64,000 nucleotides of DNA from Pycnopodia helianthoides (GCA_032158295.1 CM063253.1:5797001-5861000), one strand, 5' to 3'; counted from the stretch's first letter, positions 23,236 to 35,884 are shown. Notes: generated from the sequence alone by a model not told the origin. Numbers and translations are program-made.

Positions 23236-24437
23236 TGTATTGAATCTGAGTTTATTAAGTTGCTATTAAATCATTCCTGGACACAACGGATATAGGATGG
23301 AAATGCACGAAGTAGAATGGTTCTGCGTTCACACACAACTCAATGTAACAGTGATTTAATGTACATGTATTTAACGATTTGGTTGTACTTTCTTATACTG
23401 AGCACCACACGTCAATGAACTTCAACAATAAAACAAGTCTGGGTTTTCGTATTATCGAGTCATGTTTTACAATGAGACCTTATTGTCACAGTTCAACTGA
23501 TTCTAGAACGACCATACCTCAACTAACACATACCATGAAAATACCCTACTACTTAAGCACAGTCACAAACCGACTGATTGTAACATTTTAACTTTAAAAC
23601 AAGGGCTAATTGTAGAAAGAAACAACTGAAGAGACAAAACGTTGTGAGATTACGACAGAGGAGTTTTATTGAAAAAGGAATAAAATATTAACGCCGGTGA
23701 TTAATATAATTTCTGATTTATGTTTTGATGAAACTTGTACCATGCAGATCAGAACTAATGTTTGCCCCCAGAACTAAAAACCGTTCACCTTTCATCGAAT
23801 AAGTCATTAAAACATGTTTTTTGCAACAATAGTACAGAGCTAAAATGTTGAAAAATTGGAAACACGAATATTTTTAAATACACTGGGCACAACAAGAATT
23901 TAATTTAATTCAATCATTTTCCATTGATTCAATTCGACTGAATCATGATATTATGGCCTTAATACGTATCATTTATGCTTCTGGTGCAAAATGCCCCACC
24001 CCAAATTTCCTAGCAGTGTTATGAAGTGGTAACATTAGCTGAAGCTGAAGACTGCGCTCTCTATCCGGACTCCCTGTCTAGTACGATCATTGTGTTGGTT
24101 TTATATGACAGACAATTCAATTTATTCCATAGCACATGAAGAGAGTGGTAACGATAACAACTAACTAAATTCTTGAACCTTTCCTAGAAAAAGAGTTGTC
24201 CCTTTTAGTGGGAAACGTAGTTAAAACCTTTTGGATGTGTAGAAAAATGCGGCTTTTTCAAAGTTTTAATGAAGTGACGTCACTAACGCAGGGAACCGCA
24301 TAAATTTGTGTTGCCGCAGTCTTTACAAAGAATTATAAACAGAATCCCTGACCTAAAATATGACCTTTTATTCACTGTTGTCCTCCGTTGACGGGATCAC
24401 TTAATGTAGTCGACTGACTTGGTTAGTGTGAGTTTCA
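23236..24437. repeat. Shortened spacer gene 4/gene 5
   Basis: Contains U and the start of M with TGACGTCA at 24275-24282. Most of M and P is then missing: 'gggaaccgcata|aatttgtgttgccg' near 24303, and a jump from P to an R-like scrap (TTAGTGTGAGTTT) near 24423, directly before the gene 5 fragment. No gene is called. Confidence 0.55.
24275..24282. promoter_or_regulatory. CRE palindrome TGACGTCA upstream of gene 4
   Basis: Retained although the rest of M is deleted a few bases to its right. Confidence 0.45.
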
Positions 24438-24778
24438 ACATTGGTGATGGTAAAGTCTTGAACAACTGTTTGAGCATTCACATCTATCAATGTATTGAAG
24501 GTGAATCGTCCATTCGCACTCCAAACAGTAGTTACACCCCATCTAAGGGTTTTCTCCTGGTCTTCGGTTGCCCACTGAACGGTATGACTTGAACTTGACC
24601 CTATCTTATTAGCGATACACCTCATTTCAACCTGCCCGCCCTCCTTACGATCAGCCTCTGGTGTTAAGATCTCCGCATACACTGCTGGTTGAGCAGTGAC
24701 AACCATCAGGAATCCGCCTGCATCAAGTGAACACCAAACACACACCAGCAAAACATACATGGAGATCCTTCCATCCAT
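24438..24778 (-). pseudogene. Receptor gene 5: 5' fragment (signal peptide and most of D1)
   Basis: Family homology runs from the ATG at 24778 through C54 and W to FTITNV, and then stops at about 24438 before the second D1 cysteine. The open frame continues for about 12 unrelated codons to 24401. D2, stalk, TM and tail are absent, so the tail class is unknown. D1 is the most divergent in the array, with NKIGSSSSHTVQW and an extra Ser-rich loop. If expressed it would be a secreted, half-Ig product, more likely non-functional. Confidence 0.8.
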
Positions 24779-27700
24779 TGTATTGAATCTGAGTTTATTA
24801 AGTTGCTACTAAATCATTCCTGGACACGACGGATAAAGGATGGAAATGCACGAAGTAGAATGATCCTGTGTTCACACACAACTTAATGTAACATTGATTT
24901 AATGTACATGTATTTAACGATGAAGATGAACTTTGTTGTACTTCCTCATACTGAGCACCACACGTCAATGAACTTCAACAATAACACAAGTTTGGGTTTT
25001 CGTTGTATTGAGTCATGTTTTACAATGAGAATTATAATGTAACAATTCAACTGAATCTAGAACGACCATACCTCAACTAACACATACCATGAAAATACTC
25101 TACTACTTTAGCACAGCCACAAATCGAGTGGTTGCAACATTTTAAAGTTCCAACAAGGTCTGATGGTAGAAAGAAACAACTGAAGAGACAAAACACAGTG
25201 AGATTACGACAGAAGAGTTTCATTGAAAAAGGAATAGAATATTAATGCCAGTGAATAATATCAGTTTCTGTTTTATGATTTAGTGAAACTTGTACCATGC
25301 AGATCAGAACTGGTGTTCGCCACCAGAACGAAAAACCGTTCACTTTTCATCGAATAAGTTATTAAAACATGTCACTCTAAGTTTTTGCAACAACAGTATA
25401 GAGCCTAAATGTTGACAAATTGAAATCATGAATATCTTTAAATACACTTGGCACAACCAATAATTTAATTTAAGTCAATCGTTTTCCATTGATTCAATTC
25501 GACTGAATCATGAGACTTGCTGATACGTGGTTTGCTTCCGATGCAAAATGCCCCGTCCCCAAATTTCCTAGCAGTGTTATGGTTTGGTACACATCCTAAC
25601 ATTAACTTAGCAGAAGACTGCGCCCTCTATCCAGTCTCCCTGTCTAGTATGATCATTGTGTTCGTTTTAAATGACAGACAATTTAATACAATCCATCTTA
25701 TGTCGAGAGATTGGTAACGGTAACAAGAAATTTAGTTGTTTTACATTTCTTACTAAAAAGGGTTGTACTTTGAGTGATAACAGGTAGTTAAAATCTGCTT
25801 TGATTGTGTACACAAATATATAGCGGCTTCTAAAAAGTTCAATGAAGTGACGTCACTAACGCATGGACCCGCAGTGACCAAACTCAAGACTGGGTTAGTT
25901 GGGGAGAACCAAGAGAGCCTTGTAAATGACGTACAATGTCAGAAGGGTGATGCTAAGATGGAGGAAGATGATGGGATTATCATTTTCAAAAAAAATTACT
26001 AGATAATAATTTAACATGAACTTTATAAATATTGTGAAGTAAACAAGGTGCAAAGCTGTAGGGGCTGATGCACAAACAGTCATTTCTTAAAGCTTTGTAT
26101 ACAGCATTCTTATCTCATTCTGATTCAAATTATGAAAGCCCACTCCCTGTAAAGTTCACACCAGTACCAATTCTCAGAGAATTATTCCCATAAAAAACTC
26201 TAAAAATCAAGTATGTTCATAAATTTTGATTGCCCCAGTCTATACAAAGAATAATAAACATGAACAAAATCCCTGAAAAACAATAATGACCTTTTATTTT
26301 TTGTTGTCGTCCTTTGTTGATGGGATCACATAATGTAATCGACCTATATACTTAGTCATGTTGTTTGTCAGTTGATTACATACTTACGTTGTACCAACGT
26401 TGAATCCACAACGAATGATTCAAAACGGGGTCCGATCAGACAATCAAGCACTCTAGATAACTGAAACGCAGTGAGCCATAGAAGGGAGGGGCACATTGCG
26501 GGCGTTCCTTAGAACATCTGGCCAGGGTTATTCCTGCACCACGAGCCGCGGCGATAGGGGTCATTTTCCGTTCTTCACATTTCCTGAGTTGAGTATTATT
26601 TAGGTTATTTCCACCACGTGAATTATCCACGATCGAAAGTTAACATTATAAAGGAGTCAGCTCTTTGATACTGCACGATCATTTTGCTCAATATATTCCT
26701 GGGTGAGTTGACAGAAATTTAGGGAAAACTTGAGTTCACTAGAGAGAGCTTCGTTTATAGCTCATCCCGAAAGTAGTATCAACACGAACGCTGATCGGTC
26801 AACTACGAAATGTTTTAAAGTGCTTATTAGACTCACCGAGGGTAGTACTACAAAAATTGAATTGAAAATGCGAACCGGCAGCCATCTTGAAAAAACCTAC
26901 TTTGCACATTCTTGGAGAATTTAATGTGAGCTTGATTTATAGTCAATCATAATAGGATAATGTGGGAAAGTATTTTAGAAATAACATATTCTTCATTTGT
27001 TTGAGAAAATAGAGAATTTTAGCGAATAATCTGTGAGATTTATATCAGGTTGCACCAGGGAGTCCTCTTAACATTTAAATTTAAAACTCAATAGAGGGCT
27101 CACTTTTCAATTTGTTTTTGTAATGCATTTTTATTTATGAAGTCATAGCTTTATGTCGATTTAATAATCTACAGCGGTGAAGTTACTTCATCTCCGCTAT
27201 TCAAATATAATCATTGAGGATGATGAGAGGTTTGATCAAACAGCATCTTAATAAACAAGGATCAGGTAAGAAGATACGTTTTAAACTTTACATTGTAATT
27301 TGATTTGATTTATCAAAGAGTAAAAGTAGTGAAAAGTTGTACATAATTTTAATTGAATGGAGTCTGGACCGAGCCGAATTAGTGCAATTCCGCTGGGCTC
27401 TGACACGGAACCGTTACCTGTAATTCTTGTTCTTCAGATGTCGTTATTGCGTCACTTGAAAGTATTGATTGAATTCGCATGGAATGATAAGAGCTTCGTT
27501 TTGCTTAAAGTCGATATTTGACACACATATAATTAAAATTGATGTGAGGACATTACATCACATGTTCTTATCCTTACACGTGTTCATATACCACCACCTA
27601 GAGCTTATGTTTTAGTTGCTAACTGTCTGTTTGAAATGTTTATGTATATACAATTTTTTACAGAGGTAAATTTGAGTCCCCACATATAAAGTTCATTCTT

Positions 27701-27982
27701 GTTGGCTAATGTGAGTTTTAACTGCTCTAGTAGGAATTTAGTAATCATTATAAAACATATTTGTACAAAGATTGTTATAAAACGCAGCTCAAACCAAAGC
27801 TACAAAATGTCTTTTCCTGGTCCATGATGATGTTTTACTTTTTGTATTGAAGCGTACTAGGGGAGATATTTGTTCACAGTGCGTTGTGTACTTGTGTATT
27901 ATCCGCACTCCAATGAAATGAGTGATTTTCTGCCAGAATTCTGCATCTGCTATAACGTTATATACAGGTGTAACATGAATGT
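24779..27982. repeat. Spacer gene 5/gene 6: modules U-M-P-Q-R
   Basis: Close copy of 8153-11726 and 18779-21935. It contains TGACGTCA at 25848-25855, the TATA-like box near 26649, and the exon-like segment 27175-27265. No gene is called. Confidence 0.6.
25848..25855. promoter_or_regulatory. CRE palindrome TGACGTCA upstream of gene 5
   Basis: Same M-block context, about 1.07 kb upstream of the gene 5 fragment. Confidence 0.4.
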
Positions 27983-29279
27983 CTAATTGTTAATGTTCTG
28001 ATACTGCTTCTCAGCTGAACTCTGTGGCACCCTGACCGCTTCATAGCTGGTGGTGGTGCTGTCCTCTGGCCGAGCGTAGTCATGCTCTGGGCTTTCATTC
28101 TCTACTTGAACTGGTTGGTAGTATGTATCTTGTGTGGGTTCCATGTAGACGCGATTCTTGTCCCCCGTTGGCTGCAGCTCCATGTAGGGATCAGGTTTGG
28201 TGACTCGGGGTTCTTTCTCAGATGCGAGACTTTTGATTAGACGGTTCTTTCTGACATTACGAAGGAAGAGAATGACGGTCATTACGAAGAATGTAACAGC
28301 GAAGACTAAAACAACTATGAAAGCTAGAAACCATGGAGTTGGAGATGGGGCTTGATCAGACGAGACTTGAATTGTCATGGTGCTCGTAAAGTCATAGTTT
28401 TGTGACGTCAATGTTTGAGATCCAGTAATTAGTAGCGCCATGGGATCTGTTTTCGGAACAACATGGAGGGAGTTAGTTGTTTGTGTGGAGTATGCCGTAG
28501 TTTCTGTCATGGGTAATGTCACGGTGTTCCTCACTGTAATTGCTCCGATTTGACATGTACGTTGCATACCAGCAAAATACATTGATGATATGAAGCATTC
28601 GAATGCAATACCATCATCAGCATCATTCACTGTCAAATCTAATGTCTTTACGACTGTATCGTTATCATCGTTGATTACTGATGTCCATGTGGTGTATCTA
28701 GTAGTCTGTATAGTGGGATTGATCGCCATTGTGACTGTTCCGCGACTGCTCTCAGATGAACACCTCACATGTAACTCTGTCCCTGCGTCTACTGTAATGG
28801 GTCCAGAAGGGGAGCACATCGGGAAGGACTCACTGGGGAAGTATAACACTGAAAGTGTTACACTGGATGTGGCTACGATGTCGCTGCCTCCGTCAAGTAT
28901 TGGGTCATTGACAGTACACACATATTCATCAGTATCGGTCCTCTGCATATTGGTGATGGTAAAGTCTTGAAAAACTCTGTCGAGTAACCGTATCTACCGA
29001 TGTATCGAAGATGTATCGTCCATTTGTATCAACAGTGGTTCCACCCCATCTCAGAACCCGTACTGGGTCCTCAGTCCTCCACGGTACAATATGATCCGAC
29101 TCGAGGTTTGTAGCGGTACACCTCATATGAACCTGCCCGCCCTCCTTACGATCAGCCTCTGGTGTTAAGATCTCCGCAGACACTGCTGGTTGAGCAGTGA
29201 CAACCATCAGGAATCCGCCTGCATCAAGTGAACACCAAACACAAAGCAGCAAAACATACATGGAGATCCTTCCATCCAT
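27983..29279 (-). pseudogene. Receptor gene 6: short-tail class, one frameshift in D1
   Basis: The start is at 29279. The first frame runs through signal peptide and D1 to DTVTR, then shifts to QSFSRLYHHQYAEDRY and stops at 28929. Compared with gene 10 one base is added near 28970. The second frame, 28948 to 27983 (321 codons), carries the end of D1 (DEYVC), D2, the MTETTAYSTQTT stalk, TM and a complete tail (YMEL, YMEP, TYYQPV, TSYEAV, YQNI). Apart from this single insertion the gene is intact, so a recent pseudogene or a sequence error are both possible. The D1 end loop is unusual (NDPILDGGSD). Confidence 0.75.
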
Positions 29280-29876
29280 TGTATTGAATCTGAGTTTATT
29301 AAGTTGCTATTAAATCATTCCTGGACACGATGGATAAAGGATGGAAATGCACGAAGTAGTTTTTAACCTTCGTTTAAACACATCTCAATGTAACAGTGAT
29401 TTAATGTACATGTATTCTGCGATAAAGTTAACTTGGTTGTACTTCCTCAAACCCTTTCTCTATACTCATACCGAGCACCACACGTCAATGAACTTCAACA
29501 ATTAGTACAACTCAGGGTTTTATGTTATCAAGTCATGTTTTACAATGAGGTTAAAAATCTCACAGTTCAACTGAATCTAGAACAACCGTACCGCAACTCA
29601 CCTGTCATTAAAATACTGTACTACTTTAGCACGACCACAAACCGACTGATTGTAACATTTGAAAATTCCAACAAGGTCTAATGGTAGAAATAAACAACTG
29701 AAGAGACAAAACACAGTAAGATTACAACAGAGGAGAAAGGAATAGAATATTAACGTCAGTGATTGATATCAATTTCTGACAAACGCAAAACCAATCACCT
29801 TTCATCGAATAAGTTAATAAAACTTGTCACCTGAAGTTTTTGCAACACTAGTATAAAGCTAAAATGTTGACAAATT
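29280..29876. repeat. U module, truncated (5' flank of gene 6)
   Basis: Matches the standard 5' flank for about 600 bases but is more diverged than other copies. It ends abruptly at about 29876 (GACAAATTTG|TTTTAGGG) where Z begins, so the TGACGTCA-bearing M module is missing. Confidence 0.55.
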
Positions 29877-31235
29877 TGTTTTAGGGAAAAGGTTTGAAGT
29901 TTGATGCATGGAGGAGCATAGTCATACACGTACACACACCCGGTAGAATTGTAATAGTGATTTAACACACGAATACATAACTTACAAGTGCACTATAAGC
30001 ATCACACACCAATGAACTTTAATAATATCAACTCGTGTTTTTTTTTGTCATTTCTATGGAGGCATGTTTCTATAAGCGTCATAATAATGTCACACAGTTC
30101 AACTGAATGCATGCCATTCATTTGTGTACTTTCAGTTAACTTATTATTTCGTCATTGAATGTAGGATGGTTTGAAAAAAAGGTAAACCACTCATTCAGAT
30201 ATTAGTGGGCACAACTTGCTCTTTGAATACTACTGTTTGAATACAACTGTTAACTGTCTTTCAATCGCTTGAGGGCTGAGTTTTTAAAGGTTTTCTATCA
30301 AAAGAACTAATATAAAATCATGATCTCTGAGCACTCAGAAAGAGTAATGTGAGGTCGAAATTCGCCCATGCCGTTTGCACATATTTGGTTCTGCAGAAAT
30401 CGAGGTGGCAGTTCAGTTAAGGTCATCCACTTATATTTCTGTATATGCCACTCGCCCGAAGCACCCACGGCACTGACTGGGTAACTTTGAACCCTTTTTG
30501 TGGCTTGAGTTGGACATAAAATAGTTGATCAAAAGAAAGTCGTTAGCTTTTGTCTTAGGCGAAATGTAGTCTTCCCAGCTAACTAAGGAAAAATTAACCC
30601 AATTTCATCAAAACATTAATGGGTTGGGATAGTGATTTTCTTTGTCCCCTTCTACCTCTAGGACCCCGGTTCGAATCTCGCACGGGACACTGTGGATTGG
30701 GTTTTCAGTCTCTACCTGATCGTGCGGGTTTTCCCTGGAATAAATCTCTGGGTTTTCCTCATACATCTAAAACTGAAACTTCCTTTCTTGTCCTCTTGAA
30801 TTTGAATGATCTTTGACCAGTGAATGCTAAACTGTTTAAGTTGAATTACCTCTTTTGTCTGTTGAATGCTGATGCAATGGCGCATTTGTTAACAAGTAAC
30901 TCACTGGCTTTCCAGCAATACCATTATTATTTCTGTAGCTTATTCCAGTCCGAAGTTATCGGGAAATGAAGAAAGTCTACAAGACAAGGCCACTTTAGAT
31001 ACTCGTTTTTAATTAACTTTGAAGAGTATTAATTGTGTTCAAACATGTTCAAGAAAACGTACTTTTTGTGGATTTATTCATCCTTTCAATTAAAGGTAAG
31101 ACCACGACAAGAAAGATCGAGTTTTATTTAACCTAATACCACCGAAATCGCTGAATCGTTTTTTTGTAGTGTTTTTCATGATTTTCGAATGTGACCAACT
31201 TTGGTATGGCGAATTACACGCAATACTTCCTGTCT
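29877..31235. repeat. Z module
   Basis: Related to 43109-44535 and 62139-63595 but more diverged. It holds a tRNA-derived SINE at about 30640-30800. No coding region was recognised. Confidence 0.5.
30640..30800 (+). repeat. tRNA-derived SINE in Z module
   Basis: B-box GGTTCGAATCT at 30668-30678, followed by the 'gattgggttttcagtctctacc' type body and 'aaaactgaaacttcctttct'. The A-box side is degraded. Sister copies are near 43.9 and 62.95 kb and inverted at 69-222. Confidence 0.6.
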
Positions 31236-32737
31236 GACACATTCCTCATTTCGATAGATCAGGTCACATTTATGATTGACTTTCAAGATACCACGTGTTG
31301 ATATCAATCACTCGTCATTAATGTATTCAAAGTCAGCAGGTTCATACATATTAATACAATCTGATTACAAACGACCGAACATTTTGATTAAAAGCCAATT
31401 TATTCATATCAAACATGTCATACATATTCATGCATTCCGTTTCCATTACAAACCAATTTTCGTTTTCTCCAACTATTTTTTTGTCTGACTCAAAATCTTG
31501 TTATTTATTTTAATCTGAAAGTGTTGCCAGTAATTTATTTATAGGAGCAGGTTCATACACAATCATAATTATATCCTAATTCTAAATGAATATTCTAACT
31601 TTGAAAATTATAGCAAGCAGGTTTTTTACATCATTGATAAAATCTGAGAACAAATGAATATTCATGTTTTGTTCTGACTCTGTATACTTTTATGAATAAA
31701 ACCTGAAAATGTGTTGTGGGAAAAAAAATCAAGGAGCTATGTTTTGATGATCCAAGCAGGCCTGTGACTTTACATGAAATTATAAACTTTCACAGTTACT
31801 GCACGCGTGCGCACTCCATCCGTATCATTCTATGGAGACTGCGCGTGCGCGTGCAGTAACTGGGTGAGAGTTCATAATTCCATGTCCAGCAACAAGTCTG
31901 CTTTGTCTCATAACGATACAGCCCCTCTAATCTTAACGTGCACCAATCATATTAATTTAATTTTTTAGCATTACTGTAAAAACATACATTCAAATAAACA
32001 TGGCTATGACAGAAATAACTTCCTTGGATATTACTTTTCTTCTGAATAAGCATGGATGCATTAGCAAACAATTTACATCATTTGTTGATGCCTTTTAATC
32101 GTAACGCATGAGTGATTTTTTACGATATTGGTTTGATTTGATTTCTCCAGAAGAAACATACCCCATTACCAAGGGGGAACGGTTACAACGATATTTAGAA
32201 TATACAAATTGCAGTTTACATCATGACTGAGGAGTAAGCAAAAGCATCAATGTTAAACTATTTATTTGGAACATTGATTTCCTTTAACCTGGCAGACATA
32301 CAAATATAATTGGCTAAGCAATATACAGTACCTTTTTGCAGGAGAGGTCATTAACAAAATAATGTTGTCTCTTTCTGATAGCATACTAAAACCTGCATTA
32401 CTTTTACAAACAGTATCATACATGGCTTTTTCTAAAAGAATTATACATTGAACATTAGTTTATTTACATAAGCAAAGTGTACATGCATGTATTTCAAAAC
32501 CCTCAAACCCGCAAGACAGACCGATTTCATGCAAGTGAAATAAGCAAAAATTTACGACATTGGTGTGATTACAGAATAGTAAAGGTTTCCAACCACAACG
32601 CTGTTTGGAAGTTATGAGAGATAGTGAAGGGGAAACTTGGAGGACGTGGAATTGGGAGAAAGAATACCGGGCCTGGTGGCATTGAGAAGGGCCGAGTCCT
32701 GCTCATCCTACGATATCTTTATTAATATAGATCAATG
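31236..32737. other. S module, 3' flank of gene 7
   Basis: Colinear with 44540-46639 and with 15753-16995. It contains the GCGTGCGC hairpin repeat (31764-31890) and the conserved long-tail 3' flank 'gggagaaagaataccgggcc'. No gene was recognised. Confidence 0.55.
31764..31890. repeat. GCGTGCGC hairpin repeat (MITE-like)
   Basis: The left arm GTTACTGCACGCGTGCGC pairs with GCGCGTGCGCGTGCAGTAAC around a 12-base loop centred on 31825. Outer arms (CATGAAATTATAAACTTTCA / GTTCATAATTCCATG) extend the palindrome to about 127 bases. It is one of four copies in S modules and has no coding capacity. Confidence 0.55.
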
Positions 32738-34531
32738 TTACTTTATCATTACGCTCGAGTACAGCACTGCTTCAGATGCTGGTTGTGGGTTGCTGCCGTC
32801 ATCTAGAATCTCGTCTGATGACAAATCCAAATCAGCATAGACAATGTGATCCTCAGATCCTGGGTTGCCATGACTACTTTGCTGCCTCATGGGTACAGAT
32901 ACTTGGGCATATGAAGCATCGTCAGCATTTTCCTGGCTTGGGGTACCGTCGTTGACGCTTGTTGGGGGTGGGGAAGAGGGTATCATCCGGTCATCGTGGG
33001 TACGAGTCGAGGCGTTACTCCTACGCTCTGTTGGTTTGGGTTTATAGGGTGTGGGCTTACTAGGTCGAGTTGGTCTGACTACAGCCGTCGGTTTGATGGG
33101 TGTGGATAAGTCGTCCCCAGAGGGCGATGTTGTTCTATCATAGACACTGGAATCAAATGCAGGATTGATGTAACTCTGCTGAGTTGTAGGATCATCGGTC
33201 AGGTCTGACTGTTGCTTCTTCACTTCATATTCAGTCCTTTTAGTTCTGGTACGGAATGGTTTTGCGTATATTAGACTTGGATGAGTCGCCTCTGCTGTTC
33301 GCACCGGCGCAGTGTCAGCATAAGATGCGCCTGGTCCGGATATTGGGCTTCGGGAGGGGACATGTATGATATTATCCTGTAACCCATGTTGTGTTGAGTC
33401 AAGCTCTCCATACTCGTTGAAGCTGATCTGAGAATGTTCAAGTCTATCCAGTGTCAATTCAGTATTTGTTGGATTGATGTCTGGATTGGACTGTCCTGAT
33501 TTGGGATCCGAGTTGCCGGAGCGTCGTTTACAGCAAATAAAGATCAGGATTACGATGAGAAGAAATGCAATTAGTCCTCCGGCTACTGCTCCGACAATGA
33601 CGGCAGGACTGAACGAAGCTGCGGCTGTAGATTGAGTGAATGCCGAGGAGGACGTCGAAGTTACTTCATTCTCTGAAGTTGGCGTAAAATTTCCAGTCGA
33701 TGGTGTCGTACATCCTGACGTGGATGATGTTGACGTGAATGATGTTGTGGGTTCTGTCATGGGTAATGTCACGGTGTTTCTTACTGTAATTGGTCCGATA
33801 TGACATGTACATTGCATACCAGCGAAATACATTGATGATATGAAGCATTCGAATGCAACACCATTATCAGAATCATCCACTGTCAAATCTAATGTCCTTA
33901 CGACTGTATCGATATCCCTAATGATAACTGAATCTGTCCATGTGTATCTAGTAGTCTGTATAGTGGGATTGATCGTCATTATGACTGTTCCGTGACTGCT
34001 CTCAGATGAACACCTCATATGTAACTCTGTCCCTGCGTCTACTGTAATGGGTCCAGAAGGGGAACACATAGGGAAGGACTCACTGGGGAAGTATAACACT
34101 GAAAGTGTTACACTGGATGTGGCTACGATGTCGCTGCCTCCTGTCGGTATTGGATCGTTAATAATACACACATATTCATCAGTATCGGTCCTCTGCACAT
34201 TGGTGATGGTAAAGTCTTGAACAACTGTTTGAGTATTCACATCTATCGATGTATCGAAGATGAATCGTCCATTTGCACTCCAAACAGTAGCTTCACCCCA
34301 TCTCAGGGTTTTTTCTGGGTCTTTGGTTGCCCACTGAACAATATGATCCGATTCGAGGTTTGTAGCGGTACACCTCATATCAACCTGCCCGCCCTCCTTA
34401 CGATCGGCCGCTGGTGTTAAGATCTCCGCATACACTGCTTGTTGAGCAGTGACAACCATCAGGAATCCGCCTGCATCAAGTAAACACCAAACACACAAGA
34501 ACAAAACATACATGGAGATCCTTCCATCCAT
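32738..34531 (-). CDS. Receptor gene 7: long-tail two-Ig transmembrane receptor, intact
   Basis: 597 residues, the longest intact copy. It has a signal peptide, D1 (C54, W67, DEYVC), D2 with the extra Cys pair, a stalk of about 60 residues rich in Ser/Thr (probably O-glycosylated) and a TM of the VIVGAVAGGLIAFLLIVIL type followed by CCKRRSG. The full long tail carries YAQV, IVYADL and VLYSSV, the last two fitting ITIM. D1 is almost identical to that of short-tail gene 8 (VQWATKDPEKTLRWGEATVW), showing a cassette shared across tail classes. D2 is unusual: between RYT and DTVVR the sequence is WTDSVIIRDI where sisters have TWTSVINDDN, as expected from paired indels. It also has MQCTC, with an additional Cys, as in gene 3. 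Confidence 0.88.
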   Translation of the reverse strand: MDGRISMYVLFLCVWCLLDAGGFLMVVTAQQAVYAEILTPAADRKEGGQVDMRCTATNLESDHIVQWATKDPEKTLRWGEATVWSANGRFIFDTSIDVNTQTVVQDFTITNVQRTDTDEYVCIINDPIPTGGSDIVATSSVTLSVLYFPSESFPMCSPSGPITVDAGTELHMRCSSESSHGTVIMTINPTIQTTRYTWTDSVIIRDIDTVVRTLDLTVDDSDNGVAFECFISSMYFAGMQCTCHIGPITVRNTVTLPMTEPTTSFTSTSSTSGCTTPSTGNFTPTSENEVTSTSSSAFTQSTAAASFSPAVIVGAVAGGLIAFLLIVILIFICCKRRSGNSDPKSGQSNPDINPTNTELTLDRLEHSQISFNEYGELDSTQHGLQDNIIHVPSRSPISGPGASYADTAPVRTAEATHPSLIYAKPFRTRTKRTEYEVKKQQSDLTDDPTTQQSYINPAFDSSVYDRTTSPSGDDLSTPIKPTAVVRPTRPSKPTPYKPKPTERRSNASTRTHDDRMIPSSPPPTSVNDGTPSQENADDASYAQVSVPMRQQSSHGNPGSEDHIVYADLDLSSDEILDDGSNPQPASEAVLYSSVMIK

Positions 34532-35673
34532 TGTATTGAATCTGAGTTTATTAATTTGCTATTAAATCATTCCTGGACACGACGGATAAAGGATGGAAAT
34601 GCACGAAGTAGAATGATCCTGCGTTCACACACAACTCAATGTAACAGTGATTTAATGTACATGTATTTAACGATGAAGTTTAACTTGGTTGTACTTCCTC
34701 ATACTGAGCACCACACGTCAATGAACTTCAACAATAATACAAGTCTGGGTTTTCGTTGTATCGAGTCATGTCTTACAATGAGAACTATAATTTCACGGTT
34801 CAACTGAATCTAGAACGACGATACCTCAACTAACACATGTCATGACAATACTCTTACTACCTAAGCACAGCCACATACCGAGTGATTGTAACACTTGAAA
34901 GTTCCAACAAAGTCTAATGGTAGAAAGAAACAACTGAAGAGACAAAACACTGTAAGATTAAGACAGAGGAGTTTCATTGAAAAAGGAATACAATATTAAC
35001 GCCACTGAATAATATCAATTTCTTAAATCATAATTTAATAAAAGTTGTACTTATGCAGATTAGAATTAAGGTTCGCCACCAGAAAAAAAAACCCGTTCAC
35101 CTTTCCCTATTATTGAATAAGCTATTAAAACAAGCCACTTGAAGCATTTGCATCAAAAGTCAGAGCTCAAATATTTAAAAAATGAAACTATTAATGGTTT
35201 TACATACACTGGGGACAACTATTACTTCATTTAGATCATTGATTTCCCATCGATTCAATTTGACTGAACCATGAGACTATGGCCTTATACGTGGTATGCT
35301 TCTGATGCAAAATGTCCGGCCCCGAATTTCCTAGCAGTGTTATGTTGTGGTACACATCCTAACATTAGCTTTGCTGAAGACTGCGCCCTCTATCCGGGCT
35401 CCCTGTCTGATTTGATTAATAGTTTTCGTTTTAAATGACATATAATTTAATATAATCCATAGTACATGAAGAGAGTGGTAACAGTAACCACTAATTTTAT
35501 TATTTAACCTTTCAGGCTCCCTGTCTAGTATGTTCATAATGTTTGTTTTGAATGACAGGTAATTTAATATAATCCATTTTATGTCGAGAGATAGGTAACG
35601 GTAACAAGAAATGTAGTTCTTTTACATTTCTCACTAAAAAGAGTTGTACCGTGTAGTGGTAGCAGGTAATTAA

Positions 35674-35814
35674 CAGGCATGCAACTTTTCCTCGGATCAG
35701 CTGATTTCCTCTTTTTTATTCTCAGTTTTACCATTCAAAATTGAAAAATACTATACACAATCTTTGAAATTTTGTAAACTACTCTTTTTTGGTGAAGTTA
35801 CAGTTGCATGCCTG
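35674..35814. mobile_element. 141-bp MITE, copy 1
   Basis: Terminal inverted repeats CAGGCATGCAACT and AGTTGCATGCCTG-like ends, flanked by AATTAA on both sides (35668-35673 and 35815-35820). Empty-site versions occur in other spacers ('gtagttaaaatctgc'). It is non-autonomous and AT-rich inside. Confidence 0.75.
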
Positions 35815-35876
35815 AATTAAAATCTGCTTTGATTGTGTACAGAATATTATATAGGCTTGTAAAAAGTTCAATGAAG

Positions 35877-35884
35877 TGACGTCA
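35877..35884. promoter_or_regulatory. CRE palindrome TGACGTCA upstream of gene 7
   Basis: Same M-block context, about 1.35 kb from the start. The greater distance is partly explained by the MITE insertion. Confidence 0.45.

Noticed and set aside
28590..28970. 126-codon plus-strand frame and similar ones opposite the receptor genes
   Set aside because: Antisense shadows of D1/D2 codons. Their extent follows the receptor sequence and they break wherever copies differ.
30660..30690. B-box GGTTCGAATC suggesting a tRNA gene
   Set aside because: No cloverleaf can be formed with the upstream sequence and the same body recurs as a dispersed repeat, so it is a SINE.
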